A stretch of DNA of 64,000 nt from Euglena gracilis (GCA_039621445.1 CP154954.1:44433847-44497846); one strand, 5' to 3'. Shown: positions 1 to 12,012, counted from the first letter of the stretch. Translations and numbers: made by a program. Notes: generated from the letters alone by a model not told the origin.

Positions 1-125
1 AAAAAATTTCGAAAATTTTGGAAAAATAATACCCCCCCCCAAATAATACCCCCCCCCTCGGGCCGGGACTTCGGGCGAAAAAATAATACCCCGGGGGGGG
101 GTATTATTTGGGGGGGGGGTACCAA
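1..125. repeat. AATAATACCC/GGGTATTATT inverted repeat
   Basis: AATAATACC followed by C runs is mirrored by G runs followed by GGTATTATT, so the stretch can fold into a hairpin. Related sequence occurs at about 15598-15690 and 16380-16465, with the same 'cttcgggcg' centre. No coding potential is seen. It is probably one of the short foldback elements that fill this window; target duplications cannot be checked because the left end lies at the window edge. Confidence 0.55.
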
Positions 126-1435
126 AAATTACCGAAACCCCCGCCCTGCTTTCAGGCCCAAAAATGATGAAAATTGTGATATTTTGAGATCTTTGAGACA
201 AAAAAAAGCAGGAGGAATTTCAATTTAGACCAATTAACACCTGAAAAATTTAGGTGTTTTTTGGAAACCCGAAAAAAGATGATTTTGGGGTCTGAGGTCA
301 ATAAAAAATAATACCACCCCCGCTGGAGGTTTCCAATAATGGACCCAAAAATAAGACCAGGGTCATATTTTGGGGGAGGAATTAAATCTCTCCTTGCCTC
401 CGTCTTTTTTGTACATTCAGCATGATATTGTGTCATTGGGGAGAAAGATTGTCCCAAGTCTTTTGTTTACACTGCGCCGCAAGCGCATCCTTGCGTCCTG
501 ACCTCGGTTTGGTGCCACTGTTCTGTCACACGTTGTGGTTGTCAGGGTGATGGCAGTCAGGGCCTCGCTTAAGCCGGAGATGATCCCCTCTCATTGGAGC
601 GGGGCTGCCTCTCCAGGAGGCTCCACGGCCGCTTCTAGCCCTGGATGGACTGACTCTCTTTCCCTCCACCAACCAAAATATTTATTTTTTTGTCCAACCT
701 CCCTTTGGCAATTGGACAACGATGGACCTTGGGCCATGGCAGGCGCAGAAATGCAAAAAAAGGCAAAAATGGGTTGAAAGTGTGCCGTTGTGCTCAAGCT
801 CGCCGCTGTGCTCAAGGGCGGGGGGGATTTGGATGGCCACGTGAACAACGAGCCCGTCATCTTTGGACCCCCTCCACATGTGTGCCCGTGTGTCCTGGGC
901 AGGAAGAAAAGATGGGAGAACGAGTATGGTTGCTTGCACAGAAACACGCGTTTTATGAAACTTGGAACAGTTGCGGAAAACTCTTCAATTACCACCCAAG
1001 CCTATGGAACGGGCCAACCCTCACCCCCCCCCTAACCCAAATAAAAGCAAGCAGTCGTTTCATATTTCCGAAAACCGCATCGGGGGTTGCTTGTATTTCG
1101 GGGTTCCTTATATTTGGAATGTCGCTGATTTCTCCAATTTCCAGCCGCTTTCATGAAACATTTTGTCATGGCGTCCAGTCAGGGTTGCTTACATTTGGGG
1201 TTGCTTGTATTTGGGTCACCCAAAAATCGGCCAAAAGCTTGCTTATATTTGGAGGTTGCTTATACAGGTTATGCAAGGTTGCTTATATATGGGGGTTGCT
1301 TATAGGGGGATATTTGTTCAGGGACCAAAGGGGCGAACGTCGGACATGGACCCACCAGGGGTTTCCATGTCAGCTGGGAGCTGGACCTGGCAGGTACCCC
1401 CCCAAAAATGCCTCAAAAAGCCCAAATCCAGCTGG
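126..1435. other. Intergenic stretch, no supported gene
   Basis: Several overlapping ORFs exist, the longest about 280 codons at 690-1529 on the plus strand, but they have low-complexity composition and end inside a transposon. The sequence at 1085-1310 repeats 'gttgcttatatttggg'-like words about six times, which reads as a degenerate repeat and not as coding sequence. Confidence 0.4.
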
Positions 1436-1443
1436 GTTGGGAT

Positions 1444-1887
1444 CAGGCTTTTGCTTAGGGCCCCCCGGGGGGGGGGGGGGGGTACTGGCTAGCCAATCGG
1501 CTAGACACTGGAAAAAGTGGACTAGCTAGCCCCCCCCCTCCCCCCGGGGGGGGGGGTCTGGGGGTCCCCCGGACTGGAAAAAAAATTTTCCTCCGGCGCA
1601 CAGCGCCGGAGGAAAAATGAGGTTTTTAACAGGTTTTGGGCTGATTTTGTTCCAAAAATTCCCAAAAATGGCCAAAAACGGGCATTTTGGGCCATTTTTG
1701 GGGGTCCCAAAAAAAATTTTCGGCGCTTTGCGCCGGTCACTGGAAAAATTTTTCCACTAGCTAGCCCTGCTAGCAGACCCCCCCCCGGGGGGGGGTCTGC
1801 TAGAAAACCCACTAGCCAAATTTGGACTAGCTGCAGTCCAGCCCCCCCCGGGGGGGGGGGTACTGCAATCCCTTAAGCAAAAGCCTG
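1444..1887. mobile_element. Family A CAGG/CCTG element, intergenic copy
   Basis: This 444-bp element begins CAGGCTTTTGCTTAGGG and ends CCTTAAGCAAAAGCCTG, an imperfect 17-bp terminal inverted repeat. It is flanked on both sides by the exact 8-bp duplication GTTGGGAT (1436-1443 and 1888-1895). Inside are C-run/G-run hairpins, a CTCCGGCGC...GCGCCGGAG hairpin at about 1592-1613, and a TGGCCATTTTTGGG core. There is no ORF, so it must be moved in trans. Three more copies lie at 11.5-13.7 kb and a diverged copy forms an intron of cyclase gene A at 22627-23006. Confidence 0.88.
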
Positions 1888-2069
1888 GTTGGGATCAGCC
1901 ATAAATAAGAGGTGTAAACCCCCCAAAACCACCCAAAAATGGACATCTTTTGGCCATTTTTGATCCCCGGTTTCCCAAAGATTTTGGCGCTTTACGCTGA
2001 AGATTCTTCGGTCCATCCTGGCTTTTGGACCCAACTTTATTTCAGTGGACCCCCCAGGAGGGTCCGCAG

Positions 2070-2384
2070 CAGGCTGTTTTTTACCAACCCCAGAGGGGGG
2101 GGTCCGGAGTGCCCTTGAGTGCCTGCACAGGCAGGCACTACCCCCCCCCCCCCCGGGGGGGCGTATTTCGGCCTGTGCCCAAGAATTTACCCAGAAAATA
2201 AGCCATTTTCCTTGAAAATAGGCCTTTTTTTTGAGCCTTCTGGCGCCTTTGGTGCCGGAGTGTCTGCTAGGCACTTTTCGCCAAGTGCACCCCCCCGGGG
2301 GGGTCGGATTTGGAGTGCCTTGGAGTGCCTGCCCAGACAGGCACCCCCCCGGGTTGGGTTGGCACCCGACTAAAATACAGCTTG
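2070..2384. mobile_element. Family B CAGG/CCTG element
   Basis: The 315-bp element opens CAGGCTGTTTTTTACC and closes TAAAATACAGCTTG. The flanking 8-mers GTCCGCAG (2062-2069) and GTCTGCAG (2385-2392) differ at one base. The interior repeats 'gagtgcctg.ccaggcaggcac' twice in inverted arrangement around C/G runs. It is the same family as 9514-9811, 19398-19660 and 26269-26573. Non-coding. Confidence 0.82.
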
Positions 2385-2392
2385 GTCTGCAG

Positions 2393-4030
2393 CCCAGCAG
2401 GAGGTGCTGGCTGGCTGGACCCCGGCGGGGGGGGGGGGGGTAGGATCCCCTCTTGCTTAAGAAAACCCTGAAACCCACTGTACAGAAAGCTAAAGAAAAA
2501 TTAATGAACCCTCAGAAAAATGTCCTGGGTGAGCATCAAAGGTCGCGGGGGCCCAAGCTCCTTGCCAAGTGCCCTTTTGGCCATGTGCCCTACCCCCCCC
2601 CCCTTGCGTCAGGGTTGGATATGGGTGCTTTGGAGCGCCTGCGCAGGAAATGCGGAAATGCCAACCCACCTCTCCCCAGCCTCCAAAGTGATTCCCCGGT
2701 CCAGGCTCCAGGCTTTGCCTGCCCGGGAACCCAGGGACAGTACCGCGGGACTTTGGCCAAACACCAGAGCACTTGACTGACAAGAAAATTGGACGAAATG
2801 CTATCACCCCTTTCCCCCTCCCTGCAGGGGGCTGAAAACAGGTCACCACAAGGGAGCAAAGGGGATGGGTTCACTGTGGGTCAAAAGGGGCTGACTTGGG
2901 CCCAATGTATTTCGCAAACAAATCCCTGCCTGAACAGTGGAAGGAAAAAGGAGGGAAAGTGGAAACGTGGGAAAGTGGGGTCAGGGGGGGAACGCCCTGA
3001 GAGGGACACTTTGACAGCTGAGAGGGGCACTGAACGCCGCCGTGGGCTACCACAGGCGTGAGCTGGGGGTGGGGAGGGCCAGACGTATGGGAAGCCCTGA
3101 TGGGGGGGTCTGGTCCCCCTCCCAACACAGGGGGGGGGGGGGGTCGGACCCCCCCCCCCTACCTCGAAATGGAAAGGAGCCAGGAAACTCTTCGGTTCTG
3201 TGGATGATCAAAGAGCTGGATACCAGGCCAAAATTATTGAAAAATAACAAAAAAATCCAAAAATGCTGATTACAATTTTTTTTGAATTTTTTAGTTTTTT
3301 GAAATTTTGTTTTCACGTGGAAAACATCAAAACATCCAACAATGTGCTATGTGCTTACACATGAGGAAAGATGCCACTTTTGGATTTTCCAGTGTGCAGA
3401 GTCAGAAACAAAATTTTTGCTGCAAAGGGGGGTGGGGGTCCGGAGACCCCCTCCCAACATCAGGGGGGGGGAACCAGTTTTTGTGTGGTGCTCTGCTTAG
3501 CTCTTTACGTGTCTGATAGTGCCATGCTGCAGCAGTTGTTTGAGGCTTGTGACAGCCAGGGGGGGGGCCCACCCCGGCCCGGCTGGCGGCCCGGCAGCCC
3601 AGTGGCTGGCCGTGGTCTCCACGAGGCGATAGAGGGCCGGCTACTTAGGCAGCCGGATTCGCACTTAAGGGTTTTTCCTTTAGAATTTGCGCATTTGCGC
3701 AAATGCACAAATTCTACGAAACTCCTGGACCCTGTACCGTGACACAGGGAGAACAGATTATGAGCTGTGATGCCCCATTGTTGAGGGAGTAACTCGGGGT
3801 AGTTTGGTATGCATGTTACTTACCGTGTGACGCAGAGAGGGCGGAGGGTGAGATTGGTGCTTGTACATCAAACAGGAGAGAGGCACACACCCTTTGTTAC
3901 GACACTTGGAAATGGTGCTGAAGTCCTGGCTGAACTGGCTTGGATACTACCGCTGCCGGTAAGAACACACGGAGCCTCATTACATCACACACCACAGACT
4001 ACGTTCCCCAGCCGTCACGCAACTGATGTG
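2393..4030. other. No supported gene
   Basis: ORFs on both strands overlap heavily and show no family motif. GC-rich runs occur at 2590-2605, 3130-3162 and 3425-3475. At 3679-3720 a TTTGCGCAAATGC palindrome marks the start of the dispersed repeat described at 4025-4450. Confidence 0.35.
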
Positions 4031-4450
4031 TGTTTGTGGGCGCAATTGCGCATATTAAAAAAAATTACGTTTGTGGGCGCATTTGCGCAAATAAAACGCA
4101 AAACATTGAAAGAAAAAATACATGTTTGTGGGCCCAAATGCGCCCACAAACAAATTTGGTGGTGCGCGCATTTGCGCAAATGCGTGCACAAACAAAGTTT
4201 TGTTTATTTGCGCAAATGCGCAAATAAACATGTATTTTTATTTTCCATGTTAAAAGACACCAATGAGGACCATGACCCTACGAGGTTTTAAAACGTGATG
4301 TGCGTGTTGTTGAGCGCAATTGCACAAATAAACAATTATGTTTGTGCGCGCATTTGCGCAAATGCGCACACAAAAATTTAATAAACCGCTTCATAATGAC
4401 GTGTTTCAGCGAGCCTTAACAGACACAAACAAAATGTGTTTATTTGCGCA
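4025..4450. repeat. Dispersed TTTGCGCAAATGCGCAAA palindromic repeats
   Basis: At least eight copies of a word close to GCGCAAATGCGCAAATAAAC occur here in both orientations, often as perfect palindromes. Copies in neighbouring windows of this sequence lie at 3685-3705, 6710-7210, 55955-56000 and 56570-56590. Open frames across them code only for low-complexity repeats such as 'RKCAN' and 'AFAQ', so they are not genes. Function unknown; it could be a satellite-like or hairpin element. Confidence 0.7.
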
Positions 4451-4542
4451 AATGCGCAAATGAACAAACATCAGTTGTGCGATACCATCTCCTCATTTGT
4501 GACAGCTGGCGAACGCAATTCCTTACGCCAACCATTGATTTG

Positions 4543-4962
4543 CACCACGATTACCCCCCCCCCCTATGTCCAATGACCGGTAACCTCTGTCCTCTGACCG
4601 GGGGGGTGGTCGTTGGACATAGGGTAGTGACCAAAAAGGTGTCCTCTGACCGGGGGGGTGGTCGTTGGACATGGGGTCAAAAGAAAGTTGGTGGGTACCC
4701 GGGTCCCTACCCACCCAAAAATGCCCAAATTTTCCCTTCCGGCTTCGCGCCGAAAATTTTGGGCAATTTTGACAAATTTTTGTCCAAAAAAGTGTCAAAA
4801 ATGGCATTTTGGCCAAATTTTTGGCCAATTTTTGGCAAAATTTTTGGCAAAAAAATTGGTCAAACCTCCGAAAAGGTGTCCTCTGGCCGGGGGGGGGGGT
4901 GGTCATTGGACATAGGGGGGTCGTTGGACATAGGGGGGGGGGGGTACGTGGTGATGAAATTT
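4543..4962. mobile_element. Family H inverted-repeat element
   Basis: The left end reads CACCACG then TACCCCCC...CTATGTCCAATGACC and the right end is its mirror (GGTCATTGGACATAGGGG...TACGTGGTG). 'ctctgaccgggggggtggtcgttggacat' is repeated inside. The centre has a GGCTTCGCGCC hairpin and an AAAAATGGCATTTTGGCC core shared with unrelated-looking elements. Relatives: about 43430-43690 and 40057-40653. No ORF of its own and no clear target duplication. Confidence 0.6.
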
Positions 4963-5878
4963 GTGGTGAGAGGTAGTGAGTAATGTTCACTGACTGGCCA
5001 AAATTTGCCGGCCTTACGTGTGTACGATTGTACTGCTGTTCCCTGGCCCGAACGGCCTGTTCCTTTGGCGTCATCCGTTTGGGAGTTAAACGTCATGAAT
5101 TGATGACATGCAAACGACCTGTGACTGTTCGACACCTTTTCTGCAACAGGACTGTGTTACAAGAATTCAAAAATTTGGAACCTGAAATACCCGGGATGCG
5201 TCGGGCCGTAATCCGTTTTCTGGTTATTCTGCACCATTTTCGAAAAAAGTAAAAACACAACCAGTGTGTGGATTTTGGGGGGTGAGGCGATTTGATCCTT
5301 TTCCGGCTCCTTTTCTTCACCCAACCTTAATTTCTCCCCAAACCCCCCCCCCCTGCTCGCCCCCCTTGTCCCCCCAATTTTGATCCGGTCATAAACCCTT
5401 CCCATTTTGGCCAAATTTTGGCCAATTTTTTGGCTACCACTTATTTCCGACAAAAAAATGGTCTGGAACCCTCCTTGTCTCTCCCATTTTTAACCCTGTC
5501 CCCTCCCTTCCTACGGACACTACATATCTTTTCGTTGGAAACGTGGTGTGGTGTGAGTTTTTCACTGACTGGCCATCCCTACCCCCATTTAATCCTCTGT
5601 GTACGATTTCTGATTTCCCTGGCCCGACACGGCCCTGTTCCTTTTATCCGGACGTCTTTAGTATCCACGTCTTTCACCATGCACTATTGACTGTTCCCCT
5701 TTTCTCGCAACAGGACTGTGTTACAAGATGATCAAAAATTTGGAACCTGAAATACCGGCAGAGCCCGTCGGGTGCCGTACTCCACATTTATTTTTTATTC
5801 TGTCACCATTTTCTCTGGACACACCATTTTTTGTGCATTTTCTGAGTCCGCACAGCTTTGATGCGACCAATCCAGTGC
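4963..5878. other. Intergenic duplication, no supported gene
   Basis: Two stretches, about 4983-5225 and 5560-5800, are diverged copies of one sequence (both contain 'cactgactggcca', 'acaggactgtgttacaag' and 'atttggaacctgaaatacc'). Frames are broken in both, so this is a decayed repeat or pseudogene of unknown origin. Confidence 0.45.
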
Positions 5879-6212
5879 ATACCATTGCTTAGCGACCCCC
5901 GGAGGGGGGAGGGGGGGGTCACTTTCCCCTCTGAAAAAACCAGTCAGTCACTTTTTCCGAAAAAACCAGTCAGTCACTTTACCCCCCCCCCCCAGGGGGA
6001 TCGGCCACTCTTCAGGAGGCAATGAAATTTTGCCAAAAAATCTTAAAAAAATCCAAAAAAAATTCCGGCGCCTTCGGCGCCAGGCCAACCACTTTTTCAT
6101 TTTTGGGCCGACCCACCCCCCCCCCCCCCCGGGGGGCGGGGGCTCTGGGCCAAAAAACCAGTCAGTCACCCCCCCCGGGGGGGTGGGTAGGACAGGTGTT
6201 AAGCAATGGTAT
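5879..6212. mobile_element. Foldback element with ATACCATTGCTTA ends
   Basis: ATACCATTGCTTA at 5879-5891 is repeated in inverted form at 6200-6212, enclosing 334 bp. The sub-terminal word 'ccagtcagtcac' occurs three times and the centre has GGCGCCTTCGGCGCC. No coding sequence and no clear target duplication. Confidence 0.6.
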
Positions 6213-6700
6213 GATCCGGTGGTAAAGGTTCAACACTTCCTTGCACCCAAAGTAACGGGTGTTTGAGGGCCACCTTTCTCCAGCTGCTGGTTGCCATGCA
6301 CTGGCACCACGTTGTCCCCCCAATCTCACACCCCGGTGGCGGGTATAACGTGGCCGCTAAAGCTGGGTGTTGTTGCACCGGGGAGGTTGATGCCGGTCTG
6401 GTGTGTGCTGAAGCATCAGCAGCTGATGTGGCTGCAGCAGCGGAGCCGAGGCTGCGGGCCAGTGACAGGGCCCTTGGGACCCAAAAATCGGTGCCGGTGG
6501 ACGTGTACCGTTACTTGGTGGCTCGCACCCACCTTCCGGAGATCCTCTGTCTCCATCTTTTGTGGGACTTGTCAATGGTCCAAAAATGGCACCATAACAC
6601 CATATGCTGGAGGAGACGGTGCGGTCATTTGGGTTGAACCCATTCAGAAGCCACTAAGGGTAGCAGTAGGAGGGTCAAATGAAGTCGCTCTTTACTTCTC
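6213..6700. other. Unassigned; weakly coding-like stretch
   Basis: A 124-codon frame (6263-6637, plus strand) is GC-rich and includes the peptide VDVYRYLVARTHLPEIL, which looks more protein-like than its surroundings. I recognise no family and cannot place splice sites. It may be an isolated exon or chance. Confidence 0.2.
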
Positions 6701-7210
6701 CATTGGTTGTTCATTTGCGCATTTGCGCGCATCACGTTGTTTTTTGGGCGCAAATGCGCAAATAAACCAGATATAAATTGTGCAGTTTCTTCATGCAGAT
6801 TATTTGCGCATTTGCACCCACAAACAATGTGATGTGCTGTCGGTGTTTGACAGTTATGTTTCCGTCACACCGTTCTTCTTTGTGTTTATTTGCGCATTTG
6901 CGCAAATAAACACAAAGAACATGTTTGTTTGCGCATTTGCGCAAATGCGCGCATAAACATAATTTGTGTTTGTGCGCGCATTTGCGCCCATGAGCTTGCG
7001 CCGTCAACAAATAATTTGTCGAACCCACCAATTGGACGGCCCGTTGGTCTGCGCACTCACAGCTCCTTTGTCACGCCGTTTTTCGACGGCGTCAGTTCAT
7101 GGTTTACTAAAGCCCAATCCTTGAAGGACATGTTTGTGTTTATTTGCGCAAATGCGCAAATAAACATGATTATGTTGGTGCGCGCATTTGCGCAAATAAA
7201 CACAATTTTG
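6700..7210. repeat. Second cluster of GCGCAAATGCGC palindromes
   Basis: Contains the large near-perfect palindrome at about 6880-6925 (TTTGTGTTTATTTGCGCA and its mirror image) and several further copies up to 7205. It is the same family as 4025-4450. Apparent ORFs on both strands are by-products of the repeat. Confidence 0.7.
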
Positions 7211-7760
7211 TCCTTCCAGTGTTGGGCTTCTGTTGGGTTCTTTGCCACACAACTGGTTGTGTGGATCCTGGGCATAAGCCGGGTGGCAGACACCCGTCCC
7301 CTTCAGTCGCTGTGGACCCCTTTTCTTCCCCCCTGCGCATTCCTTGCCAAACACCCCGCACTCACCTTCCTTCCCCTGTGTCCTTCCCGCCCGCTTGGTC
7401 ACACCACACCCACACACCCCGGCACTTCCTCCCCGCGCTTTAACAAACAACCCAAAAACACCACACCAAGGTGCCACAAACAAAGCAGTCCGGCAAAGGA
7501 CACACACCGCCGGCAGCTCGGGCACACCCGGGGACACAGCCGAAAGAAGCAACAAGAGTAAAGGTCCCATTCCTTTGCCGCTTCTTTTTTTGTCATTTTT
7601 TCCCTTTTGGCCGGCAAGGTCCCGGGGGTTTCGACGTGCAAAGTCCATTTTCAGAAGTGTGCAAATAAACATAAAAAAGCTTAAGTGCGAATCCGGCCGC
7701 CTAAGTTCTAGGGGCTCTATTTTAGGTCCCCAGTCATTTCTTTTGATTCCCCACCATTTT
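7211..7760. other. No supported gene
   Basis: Frames are open on both strands because stops are rare, but they give proline/arginine-rich sequence without motifs. Confidence 0.3.
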
Positions 7761-8440
7761 GGAGATGTTTGAAAATTTCGATTTTTTGACCCCGAACATG
7801 GGGTCAAAACTGCCAAAAGTCGAAACAGGCCAACAACAAAACAATACAGATTTGGAGCGAAACAGGCTTAAAATGGCCAATACTCGGGCCAGCTGTGGAG
7901 TTAAGGGGAAATCAGAATCTCTTAGACAGGGCGTTCCAAGGGCTTCAATTTAGGTCTCCGGACATTTCCTTTAATTTTGCTTCATTTCCGAGATATTTGG
8001 AAACATCGATTTTTTGACAAAAAAAAACTGCCCAAAAAAACACCACAAAATGGTCGTTTTGGGCCACAAAAGGGCGCCGGAACACAAGCCAGGAGGTTTT
8101 GGGCGTTAAAGCGGCGAATGGGGGGGATAGAGGGCCTCTGGGGGTACATTTCGTCTGACCAACACTTCTGGAAATTATGTACATTTTCTCGAGATATTTT
8201 CGAAATTGATTTTTTTGACCAAAAATCTCACCCCGGCGAAATGGCAGAGGCAAACCGAGGGGGGGGGTGGCTAATCCTACCCAGTTTGGACCCCTTAGCG
8301 GGTGTAACTCGGGCCTGGCGGGGAGTTTGGGGTCAAATGGCGGTGATTCGGAAACTTGGGATCCAGTCGCTTGCGACTGCCAAAAAAATTCCGGGAACTG
8401 GGCCGGGGTCATGGTGATAATCGGCAGTTTTCATTACCTA
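7760..8440. repeat. Dispersed repeat I, copy 1
   Basis: Marked by the words 'ggcgttccaagggcttcaatttaggtctcc', 'gagatattt...atcgattttttgacc' and 'aactcgggcctggcggggagt', which recur at about 32290-32870 and 45640-46200. Reading frames are not conserved between copies, so it is a non-coding or long-dead element. Homopolymer runs of G separate the modules. Confidence 0.65.
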
Positions 8441-8499
8441 CCCAGGGACGGGGGGGGGGGGTCTACCCCCCTTTTCCCCGGTGGTCAGCGAAGAGATCG

Positions 8500-9430
8500 C
8501 TGAAGAGATCAGAGCTCAGTGACTCCCCACCACCTCAATACCAACAGACCAACAGACTTCACATACATCTTTGGGAGGGCGCAAATTTTGCATAGCCAGG
8601 GTTTGCATAGGCCGCAAAGATGCGCTTGGAAATGGGCCAAAGCCAGACAAAGAGGAACAAAAAGGTTTTTTGCTGTTGCGGATGTTGCCTTGTACCCTCC
8701 CTGAGCAGCCGTGGTTACCAATTTTTGGCCTGACAAGAAGCACTGATTACTATTGCTTTTAGACCGATTGGCAGAAGAAGACATCGAGACTCTTTGGGCA
8801 GAGAACAAAAAAAATGCCAACCTGGAGCGGCCCAGAAGCACCACTGCAACCTTCGATATCTCCCCAAAACGCGGGGTGAGGGTTGCGAGTGGCTGGAGTT
8901 TAGGTTGGGGTTCAGGTTTGGAAAACAGCCAGGTTTGGATGAAGGTTCAAATCAGGGATAGGATTGGGTGAGATTTGGGGGGGGGGGGGGCTGGGGATAA
9001 CCATGCATGCTGCGGCATACCAATGGTACCTATGGTATGCCATGGCATACCAATAACATGCATGCTGCCTGGCGCTGATACCTCAGGACGTCAGACCTCT
9101 CGTCACCGGGGAAGACCTTTGGGTCGGACGCGAACCTGGACGGCCTTTCTGGGACACTTGTAGCTCCACCTTTCCTTCCTCTCTTCCTCTTTGCACATTT
9201 GCCCCCCCCCCAAGGGGCTGGGCGAAAGCGGGTCAGCAATGGCCCACACGCGGCAGCCGCTGAAGGGCGGGAAAGGGGATGGCACAACGGCAGGAAGGGG
9301 CGGGGGCGGGGCAAAAGAGCCTGAGGGGCTGCTTTGGGGCCGGAGGTTTCACCCGTGGTCCCTTGCCGCGCGGACAGCGTTGTCCGACCCGATGCAGTCG
9401 CATCGGAAGACGGGTTGATCATGGGGGGAG
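8500..9430. other. Unassigned; possible isolated exons
   Basis: Around 8755-8875 (plus) a frame encodes DRLAEEDIETLWAENKK followed by further charged residues. Around 9080-9165 (minus) another encodes VPERPSRFASDPKVFPGDER. Both look like ordinary protein and not repeat, but no family is recognised and no splice partners are visible. Confidence 0.22.
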
Positions 9431-9513
9431 ACCTTGATTGCAGACATTGATTGCAATTTTGATGCGTTGGCGCAGATCCCTGTGTGCAAAGTCAAACAAA
9501 CCTTCCGGAGGGG

Positions 9514-9811
9514 AGCAGGCTGTTTTTTTTAACCAACCCCGGGGGGGGGGAGGGGGGTCCGGAGTGCCTGTGAGTGCCTGCCCAGGGAGGCACTACCCCC
9601 CCGGGGGTCGAATTTCGGCCTGTGCCCAGGCAAATTCCTTTGAAAATAGGCCATTTTTGGCTCCCCGGCGCCTTCGGCGCCGGGGTTGTGCTGGGGCACT
9701 TTTGGCTGTGTGCCCCCTGGGGGGGGTTGGATTTGGAGTGCCTTGGAGTGCCTGCCCAGGCAGGCACCCCCCCCCCAGGGTGGGATCGGCACCCGACTAA
9801 AATACGGCCTG
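9514..9811. mobile_element. Family B element with perfect target duplication
   Basis: The 298-bp element starts CAGGCTGTTTTTTTTAACC and ends AAAATACGGCCTG. Flanking 8-mers are identical: GAGGGGAG at 9506-9513 and 9812-9819. The interior carries the GGCGCCTTCGGCGCC hairpin and two GTGCCTGCCCAGGCAGGCAC palindromes next to C/G runs. Non-coding. Confidence 0.88.
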
Positions 9812-9819
9812 GAGGGGAG

Positions 9820-10404
9820 GTGACAGTTTTTCTGTTAAAACAGTTCTTTTTTTTGACCAATCATTAAATACCCGTTGTCGGCAGGCTTTTTTAAAGACCC
9901 CGGGGGGGTTAATTAGCCAGCCATTTTACAAGCCACTAGAAAGAAGCCACAAGTTAAATCCTTCGGGGGGGGGGGGGGGGGCGGGGTCCCCCAAATGGTA
10001 AAAAAAAAATTCTCCGCACCGAGGGAAAAATTGGACCTTTAATATGCTTTTTTGGGATGACTTTGTTCCAAAAAAAAAAACAACCAAAAATTGCTAAAAC
10101 TGGGCATTTCTTGGCCGGTTAGTGGATCCACCCTGGGGGTCCACTACGATTCCCATTGGCCAAATGTGGGCAAGCTGAAACCCAGCCCCTGCCCCCCCCC
10201 CCTTGGTGCAATGCGAACCCTTTCCCAGAAGCCTGCTCGAAGGTGTGTGGGTCACTGTTGGCAAAAAGAAAAATTATGAGAGAAAGATTTGGCGAGCAGG
10301 GGGGGGGGAACCTAACCAGAACCATGAAAATCCAAATTGTATTTTAATCTGGGCACTCTCGATTGCTCGTTCTCTGAACAACCATAACATCATACATCTC
10401 TTTA
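9820..10404. other. No supported gene
   Basis: Contains G runs at 9966-9985 and 10301-10309 and fragments of the CCGAGG/ATGGTAAAAAA type seen in other elements. It may be a decayed element with a relic of the 'tttttaaagaccccgggg' end. Confidence 0.3.
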
Positions 10405-10435
10405 AGGACCCCGGGGGGGTTGCTGGGGAGGGTTA

Positions 10436-10730
10436 CGGTAGGAGGAGGCTCCGTAGGAGGAGGCTCTAGAGCCTCCGCGAACTCCGTTCGAGGAGGCTCT
10501 AGAGCCTCCTCGAACGAAATTCGAGGTCGTTCGAGGAGGCTCTAGAGCCTCCTCGAACGAAGTTCGAGGTCGTTCGAGGAGGCTCTAGAGCCTCCTCGAA
10601 CGTGGTTCGAGGAGGTTCGAGGAGGCTCTAGAGCCTCCTCGAACGAAGTTCGAGGACGTTCGAGGAGGCTCTAGAGCCTCCTCGAACCAAGTTCGAGGAC
10701 GTTCGAGGAAGTTCTAGAGCCTCCTCCTAC
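10436..10730. repeat. Array of GAGGCTCTAGAGCCTC palindromes, left
   Basis: About six tandem palindromes of the form GTTCGAGGAGGCTCTAGAGC plus mirror, separated by short spacers such as 'gaaattcgaggtc'. A matching array in the same style lies at 14371-14670. Strongly hairpin-forming and non-coding. Confidence 0.85.
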
Positions 10731-11010
10731 TTACATACATGTGGGTATCAGGAGTCCAGGATAAAAAATTTCGAAATGATATCTCTGTCTTTCAGTCACT
10801 CTCTCTCTCTATCACTCTCTCGTATTCATAATGTGTTTGTGTGCATGTTCACCCTAACCCTATCCCTTCAATTAACATTATACCTGCTTTTATCTTACAA
10901 AGTTTTCTGTGTGCATGTTCCCTTCAACTCGCTTTATCTTCCAAATATTTTGTGTGCATGTTCACCCTAACCCTATCCCTTCAATTAACAACATAACCCC
11001 CTTTATCTTC

Positions 11011-11046
11011 CTAACCCTAACCCTAAGTTTAACCCTAACCCTAACC
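11011..11046. repeat. CCCTAA telomere-like tract, left
   Basis: Five CCCTAA units, interrupted by 'gttt'. Scattered 'caccctaaccctat' words occur upstream (10850 and 10965). The unit equals TTAGGG on the minus strand. Confidence 0.85.
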
Positions 11047-11567
11047 ATGGGTAGTCGATCGACCAGATGAAGGGTCGATTGACAGGTCGAAGTGTTGGTG
11101 ATTGATACGTGATAAATTGGTGCCTACAGGGGACCAGCTACCCCAAAGAGGCGCCCAACTAGGGTTAATACACATTGGGGGACCCTCGCTCGGCGCCTTC
11201 GGCGCCTCGCTCGGGTCCCCCAATGATTTTAACCCTAGTTGGGCGCCTCTTTGGGTTCGCTGGGTCCCCTGTAGACACCAAATTAACGACGATGAGGGGA
11301 TGGGATGGGACAGGTAGGAATGGAAACTTGACCCTAACCCTACGCCTTTAAATAACATCATCAACTTTTCGGGTTCTGGGCCTTCCGGCCTGCGGCCGCC
11401 GCCCGGGAGGGGGGGGGTTAAATAGTCGGTCACTGGTATCGACTTTTGGTGATTGATACGTGATAAATTGGTGCCTACAGGGGACCAGCTACCCCAAAGA
11501 GGCGCCCAACTAGGGTTAATAAACATTGGGGGACCCACGCTCGGCGCCTTCGGCGCCTCGCTCGGGT

Positions 11568-12012
11568 CAGGCTTTTGCTTAAGGACCCCCGGGGAGGGGG
11601 GTACTGGCTAGCCAATCGGCAAAAAACAAAAAAAAGTGGACTAGCTAGGCCCCCCCCTCCCCCCCGGGGGGGGGGGGGGTCCGGGGGTCCCCCGGACTGG
11701 AAAATTTTTTTTCCTCCGGCGCTGTGCGCCGGAGGAAAAACGAGGTTTTTAACAGGTTTTTGGCTGATTTTGTTCCAAAGATTCCCAAAAATGGCCAAAA
11801 ACGGGCATTTTTGGCCATTTTTGGGGGTCCCCAAAAAAATTTTCGGCGCTTCGCGCCGGTCACTGGAAAAAAATTTTCCACTAGCTAGCCCTGCTAGCAG
11901 ACCCCCCCCGGGGGGGGGCTGCTAGAAAACCCACTAGCCAAATTTGGACTAGCTGCAGTCCAGCCCCCCCCGGGGGGGGGGGGTGTACTGCAATCCCTTA
12001 AGCAAAAGCCTG
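11568..12012. mobile_element. Family A element, tandem copy 1
   Basis: 445 bp, ends CAGGCTTTTGCTTAAGG and its exact inverse. The left duplication is GCTCGGGT (11560-11567) and the right is GCTCGGGG (12013-12020), one mismatch. Nearly identical to the copies at 12376 and 13182, so it was most likely multiplied together with the host unit and not inserted independently. Confidence 0.9.

Noticed and set aside
690-1529. 279-codon ORF, plus strand
   Set aside because: Low-complexity repeats of 'VAYIWG', overlap with several other frames, and an end inside the family A element. No motif.
3809-4291. 160-codon ORF with CANKQ/AFAQ repeats
   Set aside because: It follows the GCGCAAATGCGC palindromes and is open on both strands because of them.
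5879-6212. Assignment of this foldback element to the CAGG/CCTG group
   Set aside because: Its ends are ATACCATTGCTTA and no 8-bp duplication is present, so it is kept separate.
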